From: an uncultured Prevotellaceae bacterium
GTDB lineage: Bacteria; Bacteroidota; Bacteroidia; Bacteroidales; Bacteroidaceae
Assembly (NCBI GenBank): GCA_947306845.1
Contig: CAMZHP010000019.1
Coordinates: 1-19,872, forward strand
DNA: 19,872 nt
Direction of reading: 5' to 3'
The position numbers were made by a program, and so were the translations under genes. Below the pieces are notes generated by a model. It saw only the letters and a program-made list of their open reading frames with translations, searched no databases and had not been told where the DNA came from. Shown here piece by piece: positions 7,777 to 14,745 of this stretch (position 1 is the first letter of the stretch; every line of letters begins with the position of its first letter).

Positions 7777-7846
7777 TTCCTACGCCGGCATTACCCGGAT
7801 CAGGTCAGAGGGTCTGATCTCAGCCCGAAAAATCGGGCACCCCTTA
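7777..7846 (-). promoter_or_regulatory. TPP riboswitch (THI element)
   Basis: The minus strand carries the conserved TPP-aptamer blocks in order: GGGGTGCC (7843-7836), GCTGAGA (7824-7818), then CCTGATCCGGGTAATGCC through GGCGTAGG (7804-7779). The variable stem between the first two blocks is CCCGA/TCGGG. It sits between a strong promoter (7870-7900) and the receptor start (7730). In this class, TPP binding lowers expression of the thiamine genes downstream. Confidence 0.96.
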
Positions 7847-7869
7847 ACTTGCGCTCTGCAAGTCGGGTG

Positions 7870-7900
7870 CAAAGGTAATACAAAACAAGTGCAATGCAAA
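7870..7900 (-). promoter_or_regulatory. Promoter of the thiamine-uptake operon
   Basis: On the minus strand, TTTG (7900-7897), 19 bases, TACCTTTG (7877-7870) followed by CACC: a full Bacteroidetes consensus promoter. Transcription would start near 7863, just ahead of the TPP aptamer. Confidence 0.8.
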
Positions 7901-7960
7901 ACAAAAACGTAATTATTTGTCTTGCTTTACATATTCATAGAAGAATTGAAACACAAAGAT

Positions 7961-7999
7961 ACAGAGACACAGAGGTTTTAAAAAACTCTGTATCTCTGT
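7961..7999 (-). terminator. Terminator downstream of cellobiose phosphorylase
   Basis: Two 14-base arms, ACAGAGACACAGAG (7961-7974) and CTCTGTATCTCTGT (7986-7999), pair with one mismatch around an A/T-rich 11-base loop. The internal repetition (ACAGAG twice in one arm) allows a second pairing register. It lies 42 bases after the cellobiose phosphorylase stop codon on the minus strand. The following tail (ATCTTTGTG) is only partly T-rich. Confidence 0.6.
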
Positions 8000-8041
8000 A
8001 ACTCTGAGTTGATATTTGAAATGAAGGATATCAGGTTTTTT

Positions 8042-10486
8042 CTATCCCATCACCACGGTCACCTCGTGACTGCCTGCCTCATAAGGGATAACATTGCCGT
8101 CAATCAGGGCACCATCCACCTCGACGGTGAGCACTCCACGGTTGACACCCTTGGGATTGGAGATGCGGATGCGATATTCCGCGTCGCGGAACTTGCGCTT
8201 CACAGAGAACTCCTGGGCAGTGGAGGGCACGCATGGGTCGATGAGCAGTCCGTCGTAATCGGGCTTGATGCCAAGTATATACTGGCTCACGGTCAGCCAC
8301 ATCCAAGCGGCTGTGCCTGTCAGCCAACTGTTCTTGCCCTCACCGGGACGGGCGGCATCCTTTCCTGCCACCATCTGGCAGTTGACGTAGGGCTCCACCT
8401 TGTGCAGCGTGCTGTATTTCTCCTCCACATAACTGGGCAGGATCTTGCGGTAGTGGCTCCATGCGTCATCGCCACGGCCTGCGAGGGTCTCACCGATGAT
8501 GACCCAGGGATTGTTGTGGCAGAATATGCCGGCGTTCTCTTTGTATCCCTCAGGATAACTGCTGATTTCTCCGTACTCGTAGATATACTTGGTGAAGGCA
8601 GGGTTGTTGAGTACGATGCCATGCTCACACTCCAAGTATTTCTTCACCGAGTCAAGCGACTTGTCCACCATGCCTTCCTCAGCTCCGATGCCGGCCATGG
8701 TACACCATCCCTGGCTCTCAATGAAGATCTTGCCCTCTTCGTTTTCTTTCGAACCGATTTTCCTACCGTAGAAGTCGTAGGCACGAAGATACCATTCACC
8801 GTCCCATCCATCGCGTTTCACGGCTTCCTCCATGGCGTCGATGTGTTTTTGGGCACGCTCAGCCTCTGCATCGTCACCGATGCGGCGGCAAAGGGCAGCA
8901 TATTCTTTTCCTGTCACCACAAAAAGGCCTGCGATCATCAGACTCTCTGCCTGAGTACCTTCCGTCTTGTTCTCTGTGGTTTGGAACGATTCATTGGGAT
9001 CCCATGAGAAGCAGTTCAGGTTGAGGCAGTCATTCCAGTCAGCACGGCCTATCAGCGGCAATTGGTGAGGACCGAGATTGTCAATCACATGATTGAACGA
9101 CACACGCAGGTGCTCCATCAGGGGCACCTCGCTGCCTTCCTGGTTGTCGAATGGCACCATCTCGTCGAGAATGGAGAAATCGCCCGTCTCCTTGATGTAG
9201 GCCACTGTGCCAAAGATCAGCCAGCATGGGTCATCGTTGAAACCGCCACCGATGTCGTTGTTGCCCCGTTTGGTGAGGGGCTGGTACTGGTGGTAGCATC
9301 CGCCATCGGGGAATTGTGTCGATGCAATATCGATGATACGCTGGCGGGCACGTTCGGGTATCTGGTGAACGAATCCCACCAGGTCTTGGTTGGAGTCGCG
9401 GAAGCCCATGCCTCGTCCGATTCCGCTCTCGAAGAACGAGGCTGATCGTGACATGCAGAATGTCACCATGCACTGATACTGGTTCCAGATGTTCACCATG
9501 CGGTCGAGCTTCTCGTTTCCGGTGTCGGCTACATAGATGTCGAGCAAGTCATCCCAATAGTCATTCAGTTCACGGAAGGCGGCATCCACTTTCTCGGTCG
9601 TGTCAAAACATGCGATGGTGTCCAATGCCTTTTTCTTGTTGATGACTTTCGGAGCGATGAATTTCTCCTCTTGCTCGTTCTCCACATAGCCTAATACGAA
9701 AATGAAGTCGCGGCTTTCACCAGGTTTCAGCTCCACCTCTATATAATGGGAGGCGATGGGGCTCCAGCCATGGGCATGGGAGTTGCGTGGACGGCCTTCG
9801 ATAACGGCATCGGGATGGTCGAAACCATTGTAAAGACCGATGAAGGTCTCACGGTCGGTGTCAAAACCGTCAATCGGCACGTTGACGCTGTAATAGGCGT
9901 AATGATTGCGGCGCTCACGATACTCCGTCTTGTGGTAGATGACCGAGCCTTCGATTTCCACCTCGCCGGTGGAGAAGTTGCGCTGGAAATTCTCCATATC
10001 GGTGGCGGCATTCCACAGACACCATTCCTCAAAGGAGAAAAGCTGTATCTTTCTCACCTTGTCGGTAGTATTGCGGAGGGTGAGTTTCTGTACCTCGCAC
10101 CAATTCTTCAGAGGGACAAAGAAAAGCACGCTGGCCTCAATGCCATCCTTGCATCCCGTCAGGCGGGTATAGTTCATGCCATGTCGGCACTCGTAAAAGT
10201 CAAGCGGGGTCTTGCAAGGTTTCCAACCGGGATTCCATATCGTCGAACCGTCTTTGATGTAGAAATACCGGCCGCCGTTGTCCATCGGAACATTGTTATA
10301 ACGATAACGGGTCAGACGGCGGAATTTGGCATCTTTGTAGAAGGAGTAACCTCCTGCCGTGTTGCTGATCAGTGAGAAGAAATCCTCATTGCCCAGATAG
10401 TTGATCCAGGGCCATGGGGTCTGGGGGTCGGTGATGACATACTCACGGTTGGCGTCATCGAAATAGCCGTATTTTTTGTTGGTCAT
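8042..10486 (-). CDS. GH94 cellobiose phosphorylase
   Basis: The enzyme splits cellobiose with inorganic phosphate into alpha-glucose 1-phosphate and glucose in the cytoplasm, saving ATP compared with hydrolysis. The 814-residue product matches the family's usual length and has no signal peptide. The N-terminal beta-sandwich covers about 1-300, a helical linker follows, and the (alpha/alpha)6 catalytic barrel covers about 325-740. Characteristic blocks are [14 protein letters not shown] (355-368), the [13 protein letters not shown] segment (398-410) and [12 protein letters not shown] (480-491); the general acid is probably D486. It begins 10 bases after the ACT-protein stop codon, so it is probably co-transcribed with that gene and paaK, an unexpected pairing. 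Other GH94 activities are possible, but the overall resemblance is to cellobiose phosphorylases. Confidence 0.93.
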   Translation of the reverse strand: MTNKKYGYFDDANREYVITDPQTPWPWINYLGNEDFFSLISNTAGGYSFYKDAKFRRLTRYRYNNVPMDNGGRYFYIKDGSTIWNPGWKPCKTPLDFYECRHGMNYTRLTGCKDGIEASVLFFVPLKNWCEVQKLTLRNTTDKVRKIQLFSFEEWCLWNAATDMENFQRNFSTGEVEIEGSVIYHKTEYRERRNHYAYYSVNVPIDGFDTDRETFIGLYNGFDHPDAVIEGRPRNSHAHGWSPIASHYIEVELKPGESRDFIFVLGYVENEQEEKFIAPKVINKKKALDTIACFDTTEKVDAAFRELNDYWDDLLDIYVADTGNEKLDRMVNIWNQYQCMVTFCMSRSASFFESGIGRGMGFRDSNQDLVGFVHQIPERARQRIIDIASTQFPDGGCYHQYQPLTKRGNNDIGGGFNDDPCWLIFGTVAYIKETGDFSILDEMVPFDNQEGSEVPLMEHLRVSFNHVIDNLGPHQLPLIGRADWNDCLNLNCFSWDPNESFQTTENKTEGTQAESLMIAGLFVVTGKEYAALCRRIGDDAEAERAQKHIDAMEEAVKRDGWDGEWYLRAYDFYGRKIGSKENEEGKIFIESQGWCTMAGIGAEEGMVDKSLDSVKKYLECEHGIVLNNPAFTKYIYEYGEISSYPEGYKENAGIFCHNNPWVIIGETLAGRGDDAWSHYRKILPSYVEEKYSTLHKVEPYVNCQMVAGKDAARPGEGKNSWLTGTAAWMWLTVSQYILGIKPDYDGLLIDPCVPSTAQEFSVKRKFRDAEYRIRISNPKGVNRGVLTVEVDGALIDGNVIPYEAGSHEVTVVMG

Positions 10487-10496
10487 GGTAAATGGT

Positions 10497-10922
10497 TTAG
10501 AGTTTGTAAAGGTCGCTTGCCGCGATGAGGTCTACTTTTTTGGATTCAAGGATTTGGTCACACAACTTGAGGTCCGAGGGGCGGATGACCACGTTGGCAC
10601 CGTCGCCGTTACTGAAGGAATACATATACTCGATGAAAACGCCAGCATCGGAGAGGCATTTGAGGACTACCGCCAGCGAACCTGGTGTGTTGGGGCATGT
10701 GAACCCGATCACATCGGTGAGTTTGACGGTAAAATGTGCGTCTTTCAGTACTTTGTAACCCAGGTCGGGGTCGCTGACGATGCAGCGCAGGATGCCGAAG
10801 TCGGAATTGTCGGCGATGCTCATGGCGGACAGGTTGACACCTGCCTTGCCCAATACCTCGGTCACCTCAGTCAGGCGGCCTGACTTGTTTTCCAAAAAAA
10901 TGGATAATTGCTTTGCTAACAT
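10497..10922 (-). CDS. Tandem ACT-domain protein
   Basis: ACT domains bind amino acids and other small ligands as regulatory modules. This 141-residue protein consists of two of them and nothing else: one at about 3-65 ([20 protein letters not shown], with the typical Gly/Asn-rich turn) and one at about 70-135 ([19 protein letters not shown]). No catalytic domain is attached, so its role is probably ligand sensing or modulation of a partner. In Bacteroidetes such a protein is often found beside a PaaK-type CoA ligase, and here paaK is its upstream neighbour (77 bases, filled by heptamer repeats). Cellobiose phosphorylase follows after 10 bases. The partner protein cannot be told from the sequence. 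Confidence 0.88.
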   Translation of the reverse strand: MLAKQLSIFLENKSGRLTEVTEVLGKAGVNLSAMSIADNSDFGILRCIVSDPDLGYKVLKDAHFTVKLTDVIGFTCPNTPGSLAVVLKCLSDAGVFIEYMYSFSNGDGANVVIRPSDLKLCDQILESKKVDLIAASDLYKL

Positions 10923-10949
10923 AGGTCTTATTGGTTAATTAAATTAAAA

Positions 10950-11002
10950 TTCTTCACTCTTCATTCTTCATTCTTCACTCTTTACTCTTCACTCTTCACT
11001 CA
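10950..11002 (-). repeat. Heptamer tandem array A, between paaK and the ACT gene
   Basis: Seven tandem 7-base units on the plus strand (consensus YTCTTYA; minus strand TGAAGAG/TGAAGAA) fill 10950-10998. A partial unit runs to 11002 and supplies the paaK stop codon (TGA, 11002-11000). The array ends 27 AT-rich bases before the ACT start codon. Because 7 is not a multiple of 3 and most units contain TGA, the array closes all three minus-strand frames. A sister array with the same arrangement is at 13371-13426. Confidence 0.9.
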
Positions 11003-12298
11003 AATCTTCCTCCTGTCGATGACACGCTTTGCCTTGCCGGTAGAGCGCTCAATTCCCTTAGGTTCGACAAGTTTCACCTTGAATCCAAGTCCGATCACGC
11101 TGCGGAGCTCGCCTTCGAGTTTCTTCTGAAGACCCACCATATCCGACATGTTGTCGGTGAAGTACTCTTCCTTCACCTCCACCTTGAGCATGCTGGTGTC
11201 GGTGTTGTTCACGCGGTCGACCTCAAGCAGGAAGTGAGGCTCAAATTCCTCTTGCTTGAGGATGACGGCCTCAATCTGCGACGGGAATACGTTGACACCA
11301 CGGATGATCAGCATGTCGTCGCAGCGGCCGAGGATGCGGTCCATTCTCACCAATGTGCGTCCGCAGGAGCAACGCTCATAATGAAGAGCCGTCAGGTCGT
11401 GTGTGCGGTATCTCAGCAGCGGCATGCCTTCCTTGGTCAGATGGGTGAAGCAAAGTTCGCCAAACTGGCCTTCAGGCAAGGATTCTCCTGTCTCTGGGTT
11501 GACAATCTCGGGGAAGAAATAGTCTTCGTTGAGGTGGGTGCCATGCTGGCACTCGCACTCATAACCTACACCAGGACCGGCGATCTCGCTCAGACCATAG
11601 ATGTCGTAAGCCTTGATGCCCAGTGATTCCTCGAGTTTCACACGCATGTTCTCCGTCCACGGTTCCGCACCAAAGGCGCCAAAACGAAGCTTGAATTCCT
11701 CTCTGGGCCATTCCGACTCACGCATGGCCTCTCCGAGGAACATGGCATAGGAAGGGGTGCAGCAGAGGGCGGTGGCACCGAAGTCATGCATCAGCGTGAT
11801 CTGTTTCTGAGTATTGCCTGAAGACATGGGGATGACACTGGCACCGATGTTGGTGGCACCGTCATGGGCTCCAAGTCCACCGGTGAAAAGGCCGTAACCG
11901 TATGATATTTGGAAAATGTCATTCCTCGTGGCACCGTAGGCTGTAAAGGCGCGGGAGATGGCTTCGGTCCACATGGCAATGTCTTTTCTGGTGTGTAGCA
12001 CCACAACGGGTTTTCCCGTTGTGCCAGAGGAGGCATGAATGCGGACAATCTGACTCATCGGAACGGCAGCCAGACCAAAAGGATAGGTGTCGCGCAGGTC
12101 TGTTTTGTCTGTGAAAGGTAACTTGGTGATGTCTTCAATGCCTTGGATATCATCGGGACTGAGATCCATTTCCTGAAATTTCTTGCGGTAAAATGGAGTG
12201 TTGTGATAACAGTAGTTCACAATCTTCTTCAGACGTCTGTTTTGGATCTCACGAAGTTGTTCGCGATCCATGCATTCAATGCTCTCATTCCAATACAT
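11000..12298 (-). CDS. paaK: PaaK-type phenylacetate-CoA ligase (AMP-forming)
   Basis: Members activate phenylacetate or other aryl acids to the CoA thioester using ATP, through an adenylate intermediate. The 432-residue product is of standard length. The P-loop-like motif HASSGTTGKPVV lies at 88-99, followed by AFGAEPWTENMR (208-219), YGLSEIAGPG (234-243), YRTHDLT (297-303) and the hinge region GRCDDMLIIRGVNVFPSQIE (324-343). C310, C312 and nearby C249 resemble the cysteine cluster of many PaaK proteins. In gut Bacteroidetes, paaK often accompanies an indolepyruvate:ferredoxin oxidoreductase, whose aryl-acid product chemistry it follows or reverses; no such gene is in the window. The true substrate remains open. 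A perfect -7 element stands 60 bases upstream. Confidence 0.9.
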   Translation of the reverse strand: MYWNESIECMDREQLREIQNRRLKKIVNYCYHNTPFYRKKFQEMDLSPDDIQGIEDITKLPFTDKTDLRDTYPFGLAAVPMSQIVRIHASSGTTGKPVVVLHTRKDIAMWTEAISRAFTAYGATRNDIFQISYGYGLFTGGLGAHDGATNIGASVIPMSSGNTQKQITLMHDFGATALCCTPSYAMFLGEAMRESEWPREEFKLRFGAFGAEPWTENMRVKLEESLGIKAYDIYGLSEIAGPGVGYECECQHGTHLNEDYFFPEIVNPETGESLPEGQFGELCFTHLTKEGMPLLRYRTHDLTALHYERCSCGRTLVRMDRILGRCDDMLIIRGVNVFPSQIEAVILKQEEFEPHFLLEVDRVNNTDTSMLKVEVKEEYFTDNMSDMVGLQKKLEGELRSVIGLGFKVKLVEPKGIERSTGKAKRVIDRRKI

Positions 12299-12357
12299 AA
12301 TGTAATTTTTTCGGCTTTTAGTGATAAAAAATGAATTGTTGTTTACTGTTTCATGGG

Positions 12358-12365
12358 CAAAAGTA
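12358..12365 (-). promoter_or_regulatory. Promoter of the paaK operon, -7 element
   Basis: On the minus strand TACTTTTG followed by CCC is a perfect TAnnTTTG match, 59 bases before the paaK start codon. No TTTG -33 box stands at the usual 19-21 base distance; the region upstream is a T-tract. Confidence 0.55.
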
Positions 12366-12391
12366 CAAAAAAAAAGTGAAAAGAAGAGCTT

Positions 12392-12490
12392 TTAGTATTT
12401 TTTGTTAGAATATTTGCCCATCAACTTATAAAATTGCTCAATTGGTACATCTGTCTCGCGCTGTTCTCGCAGTTGCTGTTCACATGAGGA
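12392..12490 (-). pseudogene. Possible 3' remnant of a lost gene
   Basis: One minus-strand frame stays open for at least 32 codons to a TAA at 12394-12392 and reads like real protein: it includes EQQLREQRETDVPIEQFYKL and ends GKYSNKKY. No start codon or ribosome binding site is in place, and its upstream side runs straight into the palindrome at 12491-12559. It could be the tail of a gene cut off by insertion or deletion there. The family was not recognised, and an open stretch of this length could be chance. Confidence 0.3.
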
Positions 12491-12559
12491 ATCGAAAGAG
12501 GGTGTGTCAAAAATGAATAAAGGCAACCTTTCATCATTTTTGACACACCCTCATTCGAT
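12491..12559. repeat. 69-base near-perfect palindrome, possible MITE or terminator
   Basis: The arms are ATCGAA-A-GAGGGTGTGTC (continuing to 12516) and their complement (12534-12559): 25 of 26 positions pair, the one exception being A opposite A at 12497/12553. Inside, AAAGG (12519-12523) and CCTTT (12527-12531) form a further stem around CAA. It lies 23 bases past the SDR stop codon and may end that transcript, but there is no T-tract after the stem. Its length and GGGTGTGTCAAAA-type ends look more like insertion-sequence termini. Confidence 0.75.
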
Positions 12560-12582
12560 CAATCCTAATGAAGGGCGGGAAC

Positions 12583-13344
12583 TTAGTTTTCACGGTAGAT
12601 GACCGAACCGCTAGCCTGATGGGTGGCTAAGACCAAGACCTCTGCGATTTGGACATGCTCGGGGGCGGAGGCAGCGTAGAAAGCCACGTCGGCGATGTCG
12701 TCACCAGTGAGCGGTTGGATGCCATCATATACATGGTCGGCCCGCTCCTGGTCGCCATGGAAGCGTGTGACACTGAAATTGGTTTCCACCAGTCCCGGTT
12801 TCACGTTGGTCACGCGGATTCGAGTGTCAGCCACGTCGATGCGCAAGCCATCTGTAATAGCTTTCACCGCTGCTTTGGTGGCACAATAGACATTGCCGTT
12901 GGCATAGGCGGCATCGCCTGCCACACTTCCGATGTTGATGACATGCCCATGGTTTCGCTCCGCCATTCCGGGCACAATCAGCCGTGTCATGGTGAGCAGT
13001 CCCTTGATGTTGGTGTCTATCATCGTATCCCAATCTTCCATGTTGCCCATATACTCTTTTTCGAGTCCCAAGGCCAATCCGGCATTATTGATCAGGACAT
13101 CAACCTTTGTCCATCTGCCTTGAAGTGAGGCAACTGCCTCCTTGCAAGCCTGCCGGTCGCGGACGTCATAACGTAGAGTCACTACCTCGACTCCTTCTTT
13201 TTCCGCTGCTTCCTTCACAGCTTGAAGGTTTTGCTCATTCCGTCCAGTGAGGATGAGGTCGTATCCCCCTTTGGCAAACCGACGGGCACAGGCTTCTCCT
13301 ATGCCACTAGTCGCTCCAGTAATCAATGCAATTTTTCTTTCCAT
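12583..13344 (-). CDS. Short-chain dehydrogenase/reductase, YdfG-like
   Basis: An NAD(P)-dependent oxidoreductase of the classical SDR family, closest in appearance to the YdfG-type 3-hydroxy acid (serine/allo-threonine) dehydrogenases. The 253-residue protein is cytoplasmic and single-domain. The nucleotide-binding motif is TGATSGIG (9-16), with R35 (TGRN) favouring NADP. NNAG is at 86-89, and the catalytic set is N112, S140 (INIGSVAG), Y153 and K157 (YCATK), so it should be active. Length and start match the family. It follows the desulfidase-like gene by 72 bases, a gap occupied by heptamer array B, and ends just before the palindrome at 12491-12559. The substrate cannot be fixed from sequence; a link to serine or hydroxy-acid metabolism is inference. 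Confidence 0.9.
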   Translation of the reverse strand: MERKIALITGATSGIGEACARRFAKGGYDLILTGRNEQNLQAVKEAAEKEGVEVVTLRYDVRDRQACKEAVASLQGRWTKVDVLINNAGLALGLEKEYMGNMEDWDTMIDTNIKGLLTMTRLIVPGMAERNHGHVINIGSVAGDAAYANGNVYCATKAAVKAITDGLRIDVADTRIRVTNVKPGLVETNFSVTRFHGDQERADHVYDGIQPLTGDDIADVAFYAASAPEHVQIAEVLVLATHQASGSVIYREN

Positions 13345-13370
13345 CTTAATTATTCATTTTTAAAATATTA

Positions 13371-13426
13371 TTCTTCACTCTTCACTCTTCATTCTTCACT
13401 CTTCACTTATTACTCTTCACTCTTTA
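13371..13426 (-). repeat. Heptamer tandem array B, between the desulfidase-like gene and SDR
   Basis: Eight tandem 7-base units on the plus strand (TTCTTCA or CTCTTCA, one diverged to CTTATTA, one to CTCTTTA). The array begins inside the last codons of the upstream gene: its final Lys, Glu and TGA stop are written in repeat sequence. It ends 26 AT-rich bases before the SDR start codon. Unit, orientation relative to the genes, and spacing match array A at 10950-11002. Confidence 0.9.
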
Positions 13427-14685
13427 CCCGTCATGATGTTGAGCACCATCTCGTCTGTCATGCGCATGGCATCGGCCCCGATGCTCGTAAGGTTGTGGAT
13501 GCTGCGGTCCACATCCTCATCTACGATACCTTCTGCAGCTGTCACACATCGTCCTTCCATGGAGAGGAGCGCAGACAGCAAGGCGGTGCTGACCCCAGAG
13601 CAGATTTTGAGAGAGCACGAGGGCTTGGCTCCATCGCAAATCATCCCTGTGAGATTGGCAATCATGTTTTTCACCGAACGACAGATGCGCTCGTAGTCGC
13701 CGCCCATCAGATAGGTGATGCCGCAGGACGAGCCGATGGATGCCACCACGCATCCACACAGGGCCGAGAGTGTACCCAGACTCTGTTTGATGTAGATGGC
13801 AGTCAGATGACTCAATGTCAGTGCCCGGATGAGTTCTTCCTCGGTGTTCTCGTTCTCAATGGCATAGACAACCACCGGATTGGTTGCGCAGATGCCCTGG
13901 TTGCCTGAGCCGGAATTGGACATGACGGGTATCATCGCTCCACCCATACGGGCATCACAGGCCGAGGCGGTCTTGGATATGATATGCGAGAAAATGGAGT
14001 TGCCAAAAATGCCGTGTGCTAGAGGGCGGTCAATGGTCTTGCCGAGACAATGGCCATAATTGCCTTTCTTGGCATCTTCCGCAGCTTGCATGTTCAGATC
14101 GCGGGTCTTCAGGAGGAAACGGATTTCATCGAGCGGACTGGTCGTGGCAAAGTCATACACTAATTGAAGGTTGAGTTTGAGCTCTTCCTCCTGTACGGCA
14201 TCTTCCTCGTTTTGGCTTTTGTCGCTGGCATGCTCTACAAAATGGGTGTGGCTGCCCTTAATAATGGCAGAGGCAGTCTTGCCATCATTTTCGCAGACCA
14301 CCTCTATGTAAAGGTTGTCAGGGCATAGCGGCTTCAACTGGATGTTGATGCGGTTTTCGGCAATGAAGCGTTTACCTTCCTCCACATCTTCCGGAGTGAG
14401 ATCCCTGAGCACCTCTAGTTGGTATTCAGACTTACCGATGAGTGCACCCAGGGCGATGGCGATGGGCAGGCCAATCATTCCCGTGCCGGGGATTCCCACA
14501 CCCATGGCATTTTTCAGTACGTTGCCGCTCAACCATACTTGGATGTGCTCCGGACGACATCCCAGCTTCTCTGCGGCTTTGGCGGTGCAGAGGGAAACGG
14601 CCATGGGTTCTGTGCAACCGATGGCAGGTACTACTTGGCGCCTGATGAGTTGCAGGATTTCTTCACGTGTTTCTTTGTCTAGCAT
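13417..14685 (-). CDS. L-cysteine desulfidase-like protein (CyuA/YhaM, UPF0597 family)
   Basis: Related to the serine dehydratase alpha chain and to iron-sulfur L-cysteine desulfidase, which breaks cysteine into pyruvate, ammonia and sulfide. The 422-residue protein is cytoplasmic and of usual length. GCTEPMAVSLC (23-33) holds the likely catalytic C24. GVGIPGTGMIGLP (62-74) and NSGSGNQGI (257-265) are family blocks. C310, C350 and C357 have the spacing I recall for the [4Fe-4S] ligands of the Methanocaldococcus enzyme (40 and 7 residues apart). It starts 60 bases after dsbD's stop codon and is followed by the SDR gene, so it is probably the middle of an operon. An alternative role is L-serine dehydration. 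Confidence 0.88.
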   Translation of the reverse strand: MLDKETREEILQLIRRQVVPAIGCTEPMAVSLCTAKAAEKLGCRPEHIQVWLSGNVLKNAMGVGIPGTGMIGLPIAIALGALIGKSEYQLEVLRDLTPEDVEEGKRFIAENRINIQLKPLCPDNLYIEVVCENDGKTASAIIKGSHTHFVEHASDKSQNEEDAVQEEELKLNLQLVYDFATTSPLDEIRFLLKTRDLNMQAAEDAKKGNYGHCLGKTIDRPLAHGIFGNSIFSHIISKTASACDARMGGAMIPVMSNSGSGNQGICATNPVVVYAIENENTEEELIRALTLSHLTAIYIKQSLGTLSALCGCVVASIGSSCGITYLMGGDYERICRSVKNMIANLTGMICDGAKPSCSLKICSGVSTALLSALLSMEGRCVTAAEGIVDEDVDRSIHNLTSIGADAMRMTDEMVLNIMTGKE

Positions 14686-14745
14686 AGTATTTTCATTATG
14701 ATTAGGTTCGATGACTGAATGGGGTATCGTGACGGGCGCGCTGAC

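Noticed and set aside
7954..7996. Second promoter (TATCTTTG on the minus strand near 7954-7961)
   Set aside because: It abuts a terminator hairpin arm and has no -33 TTTG at the right distance; the full promoter at 7870-7900 accounts for the riboswitch transcript.
8009..9007. 332-codon plus-strand reading frame
   Set aside because: It is antisense to the cellobiose phosphorylase gene, whose conserved motifs leave no doubt about the coding strand; the product resembles no family.
13371..13426. CRISPR-like repeat array
   Set aside because: The units are 7 bases, directly abutting and without spacers; it is a simple tandem repeat.
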